A stretch of DNA of 64,000 nucleotides. Origin: Pseudomonas sp. MM213 (GTDB lineage: Bacteria; Pseudomonadota; Gammaproteobacteria; Pseudomonadales; Pseudomonadaceae). The translations under genes and the position numbers were made by a program. Numbering within the stretch: position 1 is the first letter of the stretch; the number at the start of each line of letters is the position of its first letter. Below are positions 25,266 to 33,777 of the stretch, in pieces. The notes below the pieces were generated by a model. That model saw only the letters and a list, made by a program, of their open reading frames with translations, was not told the origin of the DNA and made no database searches. The stretch lies in contig NZ_CP081943.1 in NCBI RefSeq assembly GCF_020423045.1, positions 1,736,001-1,800,000 of the forward strand, written 5' to 3'.

Positions 25266-26153
25266 ATGACCGCTGATCAATGGCTTATTCCGCCCCTGCC
25301 CGATTCGATTCCTCCGTCGATACTGTCGAAAGCAGACGTGCTTGTAACGAAAACAGCTTTCCTTGCCGGCCTGCTCGCACCTGAAACTGCAGCATGCTTG
25401 AGCAGACAGCTGAAGGTCTCTGACGCTGAGTACTCGAGGATCATCGACGGGCACAACACTGACCTGGAGGTGCTGGAAGACGCAACCAACTTGGCTAGCA
25501 TGCAGTCCACGTTGGGGGAAATCACCGAGCTTCGTCGACGTCTCATTGCGGCGCTAGCCCACCACTATCACCTTGTACAAACTCAACCGCTATCTGACGG
25601 TAATGGGGCCGTGGCGAGGCTGATCGTTCATACGCATTTCGCTCAGATCGGATTACATCCGCAGCTGTGGTCGTTATCTCGCGGTATAGCTCGTAGACAG
25701 GAGGAGTATCACGCTGCGCTGGGCATAACTGGTGACACGCAAGAGAGACAACTTGCTAGTGGATTCCAGCGAACAGACAGAGCCTCTCTCACCTTCATTG
25801 AGTTCATGCTTGATGTCTGCCATGAAGAAGTGGACTACATGACTACCGCTCTGAGTCGTCACCAGCTTCGTGAGTCCGTTGCCCATGCGTACAGAACAAA
25901 CTCGCGATTGACGGAAGCAAGCGTCAGCCCAGAAACGATGCCGGCGCTCCTAGCGCTGTTAATCCAAGGCTCACTACCTCGCACCGAATTCGTAACCTTT
26001 ACCGGTCTTCCACGTGAAGCAGCAAGCGACCAGCTCAACCGGCTGCTCAACCTCGGTATCGTGGTGAGCCCGCCATCTAACCTCCAAAGGCTGGAGGTAA
26101 GCTTACCGGCCTGGTTTGCCCAGGTTCTCCTTCCCGATTTTCATTTAGCATGA
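25266..26153 (+). CDS. Fic-domain protein with degenerate catalytic motif
   Basis: 295 residues. The Fic core motif HPFxDGNGRxxR appears as Q107-P-L-S-D-G-N-G-A115-V-A-R118: catalytic His is Gln and the first Arg is Ala. The family sequence downstream (WSLSRGIARRQEEYHAALG, then a helical region ending FMLDVCHEEVDYMTTAL) and a C-terminal winged-helix-like part are well preserved. The family usually has about 70 more N-terminal residues. The missing nucleophilic His argues against AMP transfer; the protein may bind nucleotide or act as regulator or antitoxin-like partner. Start ATG 25266 lacks a strong site. It sits between hairpins at 24263 and 26166. Confidence 0.7.
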   Translation: MTADQWLIPPLPDSIPPSILSKADVLVTKTAFLAGLLAPETAACLSRQLKVSDAEYSRIIDGHNTDLEVLEDATNLASMQSTLGEITELRRRLIAALAHHYHLVQTQPLSDGNGAVARLIVHTHFAQIGLHPQLWSLSRGIARRQEEYHAALGITGDTQERQLASGFQRTDRASLTFIEFMLDVCHEEVDYMTTALSRHQLRESVAHAYRTNSRLTEASVSPETMPALLALLIQGSLPRTEFVTFTGLPREAASDQLNRLLNLGIVVSPPSNLQRLEVSLPAWFAQVLLPDFHLA

Positions 26154-26165
26154 ACTTGACTGTAA

Positions 26166-26182
26166 GCCGGGCTGATAGCCCG
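26166..26182. repeat. Dispersed GCCGGGC hairpin (right of Fic cassette)
   Basis: GCCGGGCTGATAGCCCG followed by GAGGGGCGATAACGG. It lies 13 bases after the Fic stop codon and could also act as a transcript end, although no T run follows. Confidence 0.65.
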
Positions 26183-26229
26183 GAGGGGCGATAACGGTCA
26201 TAGCCTCAACTAGGATTGCCGGGGTTATC

Positions 26230-26844
26230 CTAACGTTCAAACAAGCCCATGAATTTTAGTACCGCCAGCGGCACGCAGCTCGAGCTGCTCACGCTAGTAG
26301 TTTCCAGAACATCCAAAGGCTCACCTCCTGCGGCTTCCATCAAACTGTTAGCTAGCCAAACCGCGTCAAGCATGCTGAACGAATAGCACATGAACTCGAA
26401 TACAAGCTCTGCTCCACCGTCCTCAACTGTGTAGACGCCCACTTGCTCAGTTGTATCATTGGTATCTGTTGGGAGCTCGACAAAATAGACCGCACTTTCG
26501 GATCCGTGACAACTGAATTTCCCGTCAGCGGTGTAACTCCAATCTCCGGATACTCTTTTGTGATATTTGCGCTCAAACATACTGTCCCGTGCGGCAGGCG
26601 TTGGTACAAATCCGGCCAGATTTCCCACCGTAATCAGGACAGCATCGTAAAGGCAGCGCGCAACCTCTTCAGCTACGGGACTAGCAAACCTAATCGATAC
26701 GGTATCTAAATTGATATCAACACTGTTAACTCCCTGAAAGCTTGATACTTGGCATGGATATTTGTCGTTGTATTCACGCTCTCGCCAGCACGTGAGATCG
26801 CGAGTCGCAAGGAATACTTCTGACTGCCCGTCATATTTGCCCAC
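26230..26844 (-). CDS. Hypothetical protein
   Basis: 204 residues from a GTG at 26844, with no strong ribosome site. Beta-rich and acidic, with no hydrophobic helices until FEFMCYSFSMLDAVWLANSL near the C-terminus. No family recognised. It is convergent with the Fic-like gene and could be an immunity-type protein judged by size and composition, but nothing directly shows this. Confidence 0.5.
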   Translation of the reverse strand: MGKYDGQSEVFLATRDLTCWREREYNDKYPCQVSSFQGVNSVDINLDTVSIRFASPVAEEVARCLYDAVLITVGNLAGFVPTPAARDSMFERKYHKRVSGDWSYTADGKFSCHGSESAVYFVELPTDTNDTTEQVGVYTVEDGGAELVFEFMCYSFSMLDAVWLANSLMEAAGGEPLDVLETTSVSSSSCVPLAVLKFMGLFER

Positions 26845-26949
26845 AAAACACCGTCATTATTTATGTTCTCAAAATCTAATCGGACGGGTTAAGGGCAGAC
26901 TTTAACGTTGAAGATAAATAATTTTCCGGTAAACGTTGACGGGGAGCGG

Positions 26950-27598
26950 CCCTCTCACCAAGATCACTTTTTGGCACTGGATTGGTTCGAGAAAAATGGC
27001 ACATGAGCAGCAATAGCGAAGGGACGATTGCAGGATGCTGATGGTGAATCATGGAATGCGGCTTTGCAGCGATGAGACTTGCTTCTGCAAGAGCTCCCAG
27101 CCAATGATGATATTGACGGCAAGATTGCCGAATGGTGCGTTCGAAGCACCTGCGAAACTAGGCACCCAGCAGTACTACGGGACGTCAAATCTGACACCAG
27201 ACGTAGCCTTCACCAAAGGGTTACCTTTAAAGGGCTTCTGCGTTGATCTTTTGCGGCATGCCGGAAAAGGGCGTGATAGTAGGTTCCGAGGCACAACGCC
27301 CTTTTTGATGGTGAATGAAGCTTTGGGTCAGGGGGCCGTGTGCTGGGCCGACGAAGGTGGCTGGGTTTATGAGTTGGACAATATTCCTGGCTGGGATGTT
27401 GAAAAGCTGCTGGCCGGTAAAGTGCCCACGGCCAACGGATTTGCCGGCGCACCTTTTCCAGGAGAGATGGAGGGAGCGATCGATTCGTGGATCCTCCCCT
27501 CAATGATCCGGCGGGCTGGGAAAGTAGAGAGGTCAAGACGTTTCTTGGTGGTGAATGAATGGACGATAAACAAAAATTGCCCGAACCTGGCGTTCTAG
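26950..27598 (+). pseudogene. ADP-ribosyltransferase-like toxin remnant
   Basis: An open frame of 187 codons starts at 27035, but sequence from about 27123 onward is the convincing part: YYGTSNLTPDVAFTKGLP, RFRGTTPF and GGWVYELDNIPGWDV follow the order of motifs in pierisin/scabin-like ADP-ribosyltransferases (YRG; STT; VYE with DxxPGxDV). The NAD-binding Arg expected in YRG is Tyr here. Upstream, another frame (DHFLALDWFEKNGT, then stop, AAIAKGRLQDADGESWNAAL, then stop) looks like decayed coding sequence joined by a frameshift. It overlaps the following pentapeptide-repeat gene by 40 bases. I infer a broken toxin; the fold call is from motifs only. Confidence 0.45.
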
Positions 27599-28185
27599 AA
27601 CTCAAGGATCGCTGGAAGACTGCCGCTGGACAGCAAGTTCGGCGAAAGTTACTTATTGCCCTGCGTGTGGGGAGCGAAGACTGGCCGGAGCTACTGTTAG
27701 ACCTCCCCCCAGTAAGTAATCCGCTGTCTCCGAATGACCTGGATGACCTCAGAGGCATTGAATTGCCTGGTGAAATGCTCGACAGGATATCGCTGGCATG
27801 CTGCGACCTGAGCTACAGCAATCTCCAACACTGCTCCCTGCGTAAGGCCTCCCTGCAGAGATCAAGGCTCAACTGGGCAGACTTACAGCTCTGCAACTTG
27901 GTCGGTGCAGACCTGCTGAACTTGGAAGCCCTGCATGCCAATTTCTCCGATTGCAAGTTCAACGGGGCAATGATGATGTCGAGCAACTTCAGACACAGCG
28001 GCTTCGCTCGGACAGAGCTAAAGAGCTGCGTCCTAAACGGCTCCGACTTTACCGGCAGTGATCTCAAACCCACTGCATTTGAACGAAATGAGGTTCACAG
28101 CGTTACCTTTCCCGAGACGTTCGACTTGGCGCGTCATTTAAATAAAAGCATATCTAAACGCGACCTTAAGCCCTTCAGTCCGTAG
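27559..28185 (+). CDS. Pentapeptide-repeat protein
   Basis: 208 residues. Residues about 70-175 contain consecutive A(D/N)LXX-type pentapeptides (CDLSYSNLQHCSLRKASLQR, LNWADLQLCNLVGADLLNLE, LNGSDFTGSDLK), which form a right-handed quadrilateral beta-helix. Such proteins mimic DNA or act as immunity and scaffold proteins. It starts within the 3' end of the ADP-ribosyltransferase-like frame, so the pair would be translationally coupled, as expected for a toxin and its immunity protein. That functional pairing is inference. Confidence 0.75.
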   Translation: MDDKQKLPEPGVLELKDRWKTAAGQQVRRKLLIALRVGSEDWPELLLDLPPVSNPLSPNDLDDLRGIELPGEMLDRISLACCDLSYSNLQHCSLRKASLQRSRLNWADLQLCNLVGADLLNLEALHANFSDCKFNGAMMMSSNFRHSGFARTELKSCVLNGSDFTGSDLKPTAFERNEVHSVTFPETFDLARHLNKSISKRDLKPFSP

Positions 28186-28579
28186 CGCTCCCTGCTGCGG
28201 AGCTACTGCGAGACCTGGTCAACTTGCCACGGGTGGGCAGTGCCTACAGCAGAGCGATTGCCATATGCCACTACTCAAAGCAGAATAGTCGCCGGGAGGG
28301 AATCGGTTAAGATAGGACGAACATGGAAAGGATGCTATTGCGAGCGTTAGACCCAGAGACAATGGTCGCGCGTGGCTTAAATCTGCCTAGGGCCAAACAA
28401 AATGACCTGCCCATAGGGAGAGCACCGACCGCTGCCTCTCATCGTCCCCTGAGGCCTCGCACTTCGATCCTCCGATGCGAGAGCGCCGAAAATTCAATCC
28501 ATTTCACGCCAGCCCAGGCCCATAGCCGGTGCGGCTCAGGACTCAGAACCCACGCGAAGTCCCCCCTGTGCCTGCGTCG
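28186..28579. other. Non-coding stretch before the ABC three-component remnant
   Basis: No gene supported. Sequence has no codon structure in any frame that I trust, and the following gene's coding similarity begins only at about 28,580, so this is foreign or scrambled DNA replacing the missing 5' part of that gene. Confidence 0.45.
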
Positions 28580-28932
28580 TTCCCGCACACTCAAGGCAGC
28601 GCCTAGTCGGCTCTGAAGAAATCACACGCTACGAAAATCGGCTGACGAATGAGTGGGAGCGCAATAAAGACATCGTATTCGATGATGCCTTCGACGCACC
28701 GATCGAGGCCAGCTTAGAACAGACACTGATTGCTGCAGGAAAGAAGCTCTACACCTGGGCAGAGACCGAAGCACAAAAGCTTGATCATCTGAAAATCCGG
28801 GCACGCGTGACAGAGCCTTACGTCCTTCGCGGCAGCTTTCAGATTCTCGCCAATAAGCGCCCCTACCCCACTGTTTACTGGCATCCACAGCTTCTGGATC
28901 GCCTGATCAAGGCTGCCGGAGAAACAGAATGA
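28580..28932 (+). pseudogene. C-terminal component of ABC three-component system, 5' part lost
   Basis: Minimum supported frame: HSRQRLVGSEEITRYENRLT, DAFDAPIEASLEQTL, ARVTEPYVLRGSFQILANK, PTVYWHPQLLDRL, ending in a TGA that overlaps the ATG of the next gene (ATGA). This is the conserved C-terminal domain of the variable component of ABC-3C conflict systems, normally fused after an effector (nuclease, protease or other). No start codon with a ribosome site precedes it, and upstream sequence is unrelated, so the effector portion has been removed. The system is probably crippled unless translation starts elsewhere. Confidence 0.65.
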
Positions 28933-29417
28933 TTGGCTGGGATCAGCGTCCTTTTGAAACCAAAAACCTTTTCAACCCAGCCTTCTGTGCAGTCGTGCTG
29001 ATGCGCGCCCTAAAGGCTTACGCAACGGCAGATCCCAAGGGAATGCCGTTCTCGCTATCGCTGCTCATATTGCCATTGAGCCTGCACTACGATTCTCGAA
29101 GTCTGCTGATGAAGCTGTACAAGGGCTACCTGCTCAAGACAGTGGAAACCAATCCCCAACTGCAAATTGGGCTGCCTGAACGGGTGACAGAAATGCTGCC
29201 CTTTACATTTGAGGCATTCGCTTTGGCCCACCACACTGATTGCTTTGAGGTTACCCCGCAGGGACGACTCCTTCCGAAAGCCCGAAGGCTCAAGGCAGAC
29301 ATCCAAGGCACGGAAGAATCAGTGGCGTGCCAACGGGCGGCGATGTTGCTGGGGAGAGAGTTTGCCAGAATCGCAGACAGGGTAACGGTGTACACGGCTT
29401 TTGGAATTCGACCATGA
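28929..29417 (+). CDS. ABC three-component system, middle component
   Basis: 162 residues. The sequence WDQRPFETKNLFNPAFCAVV, the LLILPLSLHYDSR segment and the end FARIADRVTVYTAFGIRP are the hallmarks of the ABC-3C middle component. Both ends overlap neighbouring genes by ATGA, so three genes form one transcript. Middle components are thought to link the ATPase to the effector. Length is normal and no damage is visible. Confidence 0.75.
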   Translation: MIGWDQRPFETKNLFNPAFCAVVLMRALKAYATADPKGMPFSLSLLILPLSLHYDSRSLLMKLYKGYLLKTVETNPQLQIGLPERVTEMLPFTFEAFALAHHTDCFEVTPQGRLLPKARRLKADIQGTEESVACQRAAMLLGREFARIADRVTVYTAFGIRP

Positions 29418-31378
29418 AAATCAGCTCTATCCATCTATATAGCCACGACGGACAACGCCGCGATCTCAACTTCGAAGTCGACGGGCTCAATGTCATTACT
29501 GGCCGTTCCTCAACGGGCAAATCCGCGCTTTCGGACATCATCGAATATTGCATGGGCCAGTCCGACTTCAACGTTGCAGAAGGCGTTATCCGAGACAAGG
29601 TCTCATGGTTCGCAGTGATCTATCAGTTTACGGATGTACAGGTAATGGTGGCCAAACCTGCTCCACGTTCTGGAGGAGCTAGCTGCAGTATGGCCATGAC
29701 ACGCACTGGTGAGTTCGTGCAGCCACCTGAATACTCAGAGCTCGTGATCAACACCGACGACATCGCCGTTACGTCATTGCTGTCACGACATCTCGGCATT
29801 CCAGAAAACCGTACCGAGGTTGCCGAACAGCACACGCGCAACAGCTACGAAGCGTCCATCAAGCACTCGTACTACTACCTCTTTCAAAAGCAGGGCTTGG
29901 TCACAAACAAGGATCAGCTTTTCTATCGCCAGCAGGAGCCATTTCAACCCCAGGCGATCAAGGACACGCTGCCAATCCTATTAGGTGCGTCGACCAATGA
30001 GCGTTACGAGTTGCAGGCCAAGCTTAGGACAGCACAGCGAGACCTGAGAGCCCAAGCAAAATTGCTGGATCAGGCCAAGCAGGCAGTGGGAAATAACCGA
30101 ACGCAAGCTGTTTCACTGCTCACGGAAGCTAAGACTGTAGGAATACTTCCCGAAGGCACCTCGACCGGTGAAATGGATGAAATCCTTGCGGCGCTCAAAA
30201 CGGCTGAGCAGTGGTCTCCCGCCAAGCCTCACTCCCAACCTGACGACAAGATTCCCAAACTAGAGTTTGAGCTTGCCAAGCTTCGTAAGGCCAGGCGCGA
30301 AATCAAAGCCAAAATTGAGGCCGGGAAGCTGTTCGAAAAACGTGCCGGCGGCTTCCAGAGCGAAGCAGCGGAGCACATTGACCGCTTAGCCTCTATCAAG
30401 TCGCTTCCAAAACATTCTTCGACAGGCGAGTGGCAGTGGCCTTTCGCAGAAAAGAACCTGGCCATGGACACACCCATTGCCCAAGCACTGATCGGCGAGC
30501 TGGAATCCTTGGAAGCTGAGATGCAGACGGTCATGGGGCAGCGCCCTCAACTCCAGGGTTACTTAGAAGAAGAGTCTCAACGACTTCAAGTGACCCACCG
30601 GTCGATCGCCGAAAAAGAAGCCGAGCTGACTGCAGCCATCGCAACCAATGCGGTTTTGGCCAACGCGCAGAAGCAAAGCGATGCCGCCAAACATGTGGTG
30701 GGCCGTATCAGCTATTTCTTGGAGGGGTTCATCCCTGACAACTCGCTGAAACAGCACCTGGTCGACCATCGCCGTAGGGAAGTGCGTGTAGAGGAACTGG
30801 AAAAGACCTTGGCGGATGTAGACGTGGATGACCGCCTAGCATCTATCATAAACAGCATCTCGGCACAGATGAATGTCTACAACCAGCGTTTCAAATCGGA
30901 ATTCAGCGCCTATCCTGCCCGTTTAGACCTGAAGCGTCTGACCATCGTTTTTGATCGCCCTGAGCGTCCTGTGCCCATGTCGAGGACAGGTGGTGGCGAA
31001 AACTACCTTGCCTATCACCTCTCGGCACTGCTCGCGCTGCACTGGTACTGCGCAGAGAGCAATCGACCTATGCCTCGCTTTTTGATGATCGATCAGCCGA
31101 CTCAGGTATATTTCCCCTCGGAGGAGGCCTACAAAGCTGTAGACGGTACCGTTAAAAACACCGAGGAGTCCGATGCCGATATGGATTCCGTGCGCAAGCT
31201 ATTTAACTTGCTGTACCAGTTCACGGTCGAGGACGTGCCTGGATTCCAAATCATCGTGACAGAGCATGCCAACCTGCGTGACGACTGGTTCCAGACGTCC
31301 TTGGTGGAGGCGCTCTGGAGCAAGCCTCCTGCATTGGTTCCAGAAGATTGGCCTCTCAAGAGCCAAGTGTCCCGCTGA
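29414..31378 (+). CDS. ABC three-component system ATPase (DUF3732-type)
   Basis: 654 residues from ATG 29414, overlapping the middle-component stop. Walker A is G30-R-S-S-T-G-K-S37 in VITGRSSTGKSALSDIIEYC. The middle of the protein (about 210-480) is a long coiled-coil arm like SMC/RecN proteins. The signature and Walker B parts are late (RTGGGENYLAYH; FLMIDQPTQVYFP). These ATPases act in predicted phage-defence systems together with an effector. The gene is intact, but its effector partner is truncated. I ignore the in-frame codons upstream to 29327, which lie within the middle component. Confidence 0.8.
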   Translation: MKISSIHLYSHDGQRRDLNFEVDGLNVITGRSSTGKSALSDIIEYCMGQSDFNVAEGVIRDKVSWFAVIYQFTDVQVMVAKPAPRSGGASCSMAMTRTGEFVQPPEYSELVINTDDIAVTSLLSRHLGIPENRTEVAEQHTRNSYEASIKHSYYYLFQKQGLVTNKDQLFYRQQEPFQPQAIKDTLPILLGASTNERYELQAKLRTAQRDLRAQAKLLDQAKQAVGNNRTQAVSLLTEAKTVGILPEGTSTGEMDEILAALKTAEQWSPAKPHSQPDDKIPKLEFELAKLRKARREIKAKIEAGKLFEKRAGGFQSEAAEHIDRLASIKSLPKHSSTGEWQWPFAEKNLAMDTPIAQALIGELESLEAEMQTVMGQRPQLQGYLEEESQRLQVTHRSIAEKEAELTAAIATNAVLANAQKQSDAAKHVVGRISYFLEGFIPDNSLKQHLVDHRRREVRVEELEKTLADVDVDDRLASIINSISAQMNVYNQRFKSEFSAYPARLDLKRLTIVFDRPERPVPMSRTGGGENYLAYHLSALLALHWYCAESNRPMPRFLMIDQPTQVYFPSEEAYKAVDGTVKNTEESDADMDSVRKLFNLLYQFTVEDVPGFQIIVTEHANLRDDWFQTSLVEALWSKPPALVPEDWPLKSQVSR

Positions 31379-31489
31379 CTGACGGTGGGGACGCACTCGC
31401 CCCCGTAGTTCGCAAGGAGTGAGGCGCGAAGCCCTCGCTCTTCGGGCACTAATAGCGGACAGCTTGGTAACGCCCTCGATAAATGAGAC

Positions 31490-31605
31490 AGCCGAAATGC
31501 GCGTCTTTAAAACAATCATGGCAGGCCGTGGAGTGACTCGCCCAGGGGATGGACGATTTGGGTCGAGCCGGGCTTAAGCCCGAAGGAGCAATAGCCAAAG
31601 CAGCT
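31490..31605. repeat. Cassette-boundary repeat with hairpin
   Basis: GAAATGCGCGTCTTTAAAAC ... ATCATGGCAGGCCGTGGAGT matches 36642-36675 closely. Hairpin GCCGGGCTTAAGCCCG at 31567-31582, then AAGGAGCAATAGCCAAAGCA as after the hairpins at 9884 and 36708. It runs directly into the decayed Xre antitoxin. Confidence 0.7.
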
Positions 31606-32099
31606 TTAGCTCAGCAGCCCAGCGAGTCGCCTATCGAATCTCACACGAGCCCCCCTCTCCAGTTGACCGATAAGATCGAGCACAGCGTTCGTCTCCACCC
31701 TCTTACTAATCATATCCAGTGGACGCTTCGAACCGAGGCCCCGCACCGGCGTACTAATCCATCCCGTTGCTGCGGCGACATCGTTTTCGAACAGGTAAAG
31801 GGCTTGCTCAAAGACCGCTATCAATGCGACCAACCGGTCGCTTTCTACGGAATTTAACCGCCCTACTTTCACCCTACGCGCCAACGTTGTGGGTGACATG
31901 CAAATAGCCTTGGAGAACCCCCCCGCTGCACCTGCAGAAGGCTCGCCATTCGGTCGAGGAATTCAAAAGGCAGTCCTTTGTGAACTAGGTCATGAAGCAC
32001 GGTACCGCGTGACGGCAGCCCGAGGGTCATCCAAATGCTCCGTGAGATCTGGGGCCTTGGTTGGTATTCCTTGATCGATGACAGAACTTTCTCCTCCAT
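31606..32099 (-). pseudogene. Frameshifted copy of Xre/ParS-type antitoxin
   Basis: Two overlapping minus-strand frames (32099-31869 and 31899-31606) together match the intact antitoxin at 23782-24243 from end to end. The break lies at a G run (seven G on the minus strand near 31915-31925), where this copy is one base shorter than the intact copy. The C-terminus also runs on past the normal stop. Hairpins lie on both sides (31567 and a partial one at 32119), making this a clear hairpin-flanked unit. Confidence 0.8.
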
Positions 32100-32118
32100 C
32101 TGAAAAACCTACAACTAA

Positions 32119-32128
32119 GCCGGGCCCG
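32119..32128. repeat. Partial GCCGGGC hairpin
   Basis: GCCGGGCCCG upstream of the decayed Xre gene, equivalent in position to the complete hairpin at 24263-24280 upstream of the intact copy. The shared flank CATCTGAAAAACCTACAACY precedes both. Confidence 0.5.
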
Positions 32129-32291
32129 TTTTCCATCTCGCGAGCCTCCTCCCGAGTCAAGGTTACGGAAAGATAACGGAGGATTGTAACTATGGTTTTA
32201 TCTGCAATATCTTAGACCTGTCGCAGGACAGCGGCTTTCCTTCAGGTACCATCGACGTCCGGTCGGTCAGTTAGTTTAGGGATTGCACGCC

Positions 32292-33243
32292 ATGCCATTG
32301 GATCTCGCTTTCAGCATTGAAGCTAACGACTTTGTCGATCCTGATCGAGCCTATGATCTCTACTGGTCACGGGTGATCACGAGCAAAAAGGCCTTTATCT
32401 GCCCGGGGGCGGACTGTAGCGCTCAGGTTACCTGCGCCAATTTGGACAAAGACGTTCAGAACATGAAGGTGGTGCCACATTTCAGGGTTATCGGTGCCCA
32501 TAGTGAGGGATGCGGGATTCCTGAAGAGGCCCCTTTCAAAGAGGTCATAGAGCCAGCAGCCCCTGAGAGCAGAGAGCGTCAGACGGTCTGATCAGTCTAT
32601 CGTAGACGTTTTCAAGCTGGATCGCCCCGACTCGTACTATGAGGAGCGTAAGCTGGATCCTAGTGCGGACATGCTGGTTGCAAAGAAACTTGCAAAGGCC
32701 CGTAAGCCCTATACGCCAAAGCTCGGCGAAAAAGGCCCTAGCGGCCCCGTTTACTCCGTTCGGTCGATTGTCAGCCGGTATATACGATATCGAGAAGATG
32801 GGAGTATCGAGTTTCGTCGCCTCAATATTCTCGGACAAGACGTCCTGTATAGCAGCATTTTCAAATGCATATGGGAGCAAGATCTAGAAGATCTTCCAAA
32901 ACATCCGGTTATCTATTACGGGTGGGCTTATGTCGATCGGACTAGAAATGATAAGGCCTACAAAATCAAGTTCAAGAAAAGTCTCAAGCAAGGGGGCGAG
33001 AATCTGGTGACGTCTACCTTCGTTTCGGATTCTCTGATCGATAGTTTCAAGCTGAAGAATCTCATGGCAGTCAGGCTTTCCAAGGTCTGTAAAAAACCGA
33101 TACCTACCGCTTTCGTTTTCCTGTATGGGCAGCCGAGCGTGAAAGTCTATAATGAACGCAACTATGCCACTTTCGAGTTGACAAATCTCGATATGATAGA
33201 CGTCAATTATGACTGTCCGCTGCCATCGAAGTACGACAAGTAG
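32292..33243 (+). pseudogene. CoiA-like zinc-motif protein, single-base frameshift
   Basis: ATG 32292 follows AGGGA by 9 bases. The first 99 codons include a zinc-like cluster (FICPGADCSAQVTC ... PHFRVIGAHSEGCGI), reminiscent of the N-terminal finger of CoiA-type proteins. The frame then stops at 32589, while frame +1 carries on with DQSIVDVFKLDRPDSYYEER and runs to 33243. Removing one T near 32588 (GTC-T-GATCAG) would restore one protein of about 316 residues. The remaining two thirds have no known motif. It could be a recent mutation, a sequencing error, or less likely a programmed shift. Confidence 0.6.
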
Positions 33244-33777
33244 GGAAGGGAGTAAGGTGCAGTGGACTTTTCCGTAAACACACCTTCCTGATCCCAGTCC
33301 ATGAAACGATGGTGTCCATTTTCTACGGGCGCGAAAATGTGTATCGCCAGGTGTTGCCGCTGACCGAAAGCTGACCCAGTGAGTCAGTTTTCAATCAGCG
33401 CCAACACAGTGATCTTAAGCTGTGCCGGCATAGCAAGTCTTGCACTTTGGGCACTTCCATTTTCCAGCGAAATCAAAGTCTGCAGGCATACTCGAGAGCC
33501 TGATTCGCGCATGCTTTCTGTGACGGAATCGGCTGCTTGGAGCCATCAAGCTAGCGTACCGAGCCACAATGGGCTTCGGCCAGATCCGTAGTCGGCATTA
33601 TGTAAGCAGCTTAAGGCGACTGCCCCCTCTTGCGCCTTAGACATCGCAACAGCGAAGCTATGCAAGACTAAATTACCAAGCGCCTTGAAGTTTTTGGATT
33701 CGCCCCCAATCTAACTCCACAAATGGCCAAAGGCCATCCCTGACCGCGATAGATTTCGCGGAATTCTTACGGAGCAT
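33244..33777. other. Non-coding stretch
   Basis: I see no gene; a 70-codon frame at 33379-33591 has no ribosome site or family resemblance. The last 60 bases before 33778 presumably contain the promoter of the MBL gene. Confidence 0.45.

Noticed and set aside
28323..28616. 97-codon frame before the ABC three-component remnant
   Set aside because: Low-complexity Arg/Ser/Pro composition without ribosome site or similarity; the remnant is in another frame.
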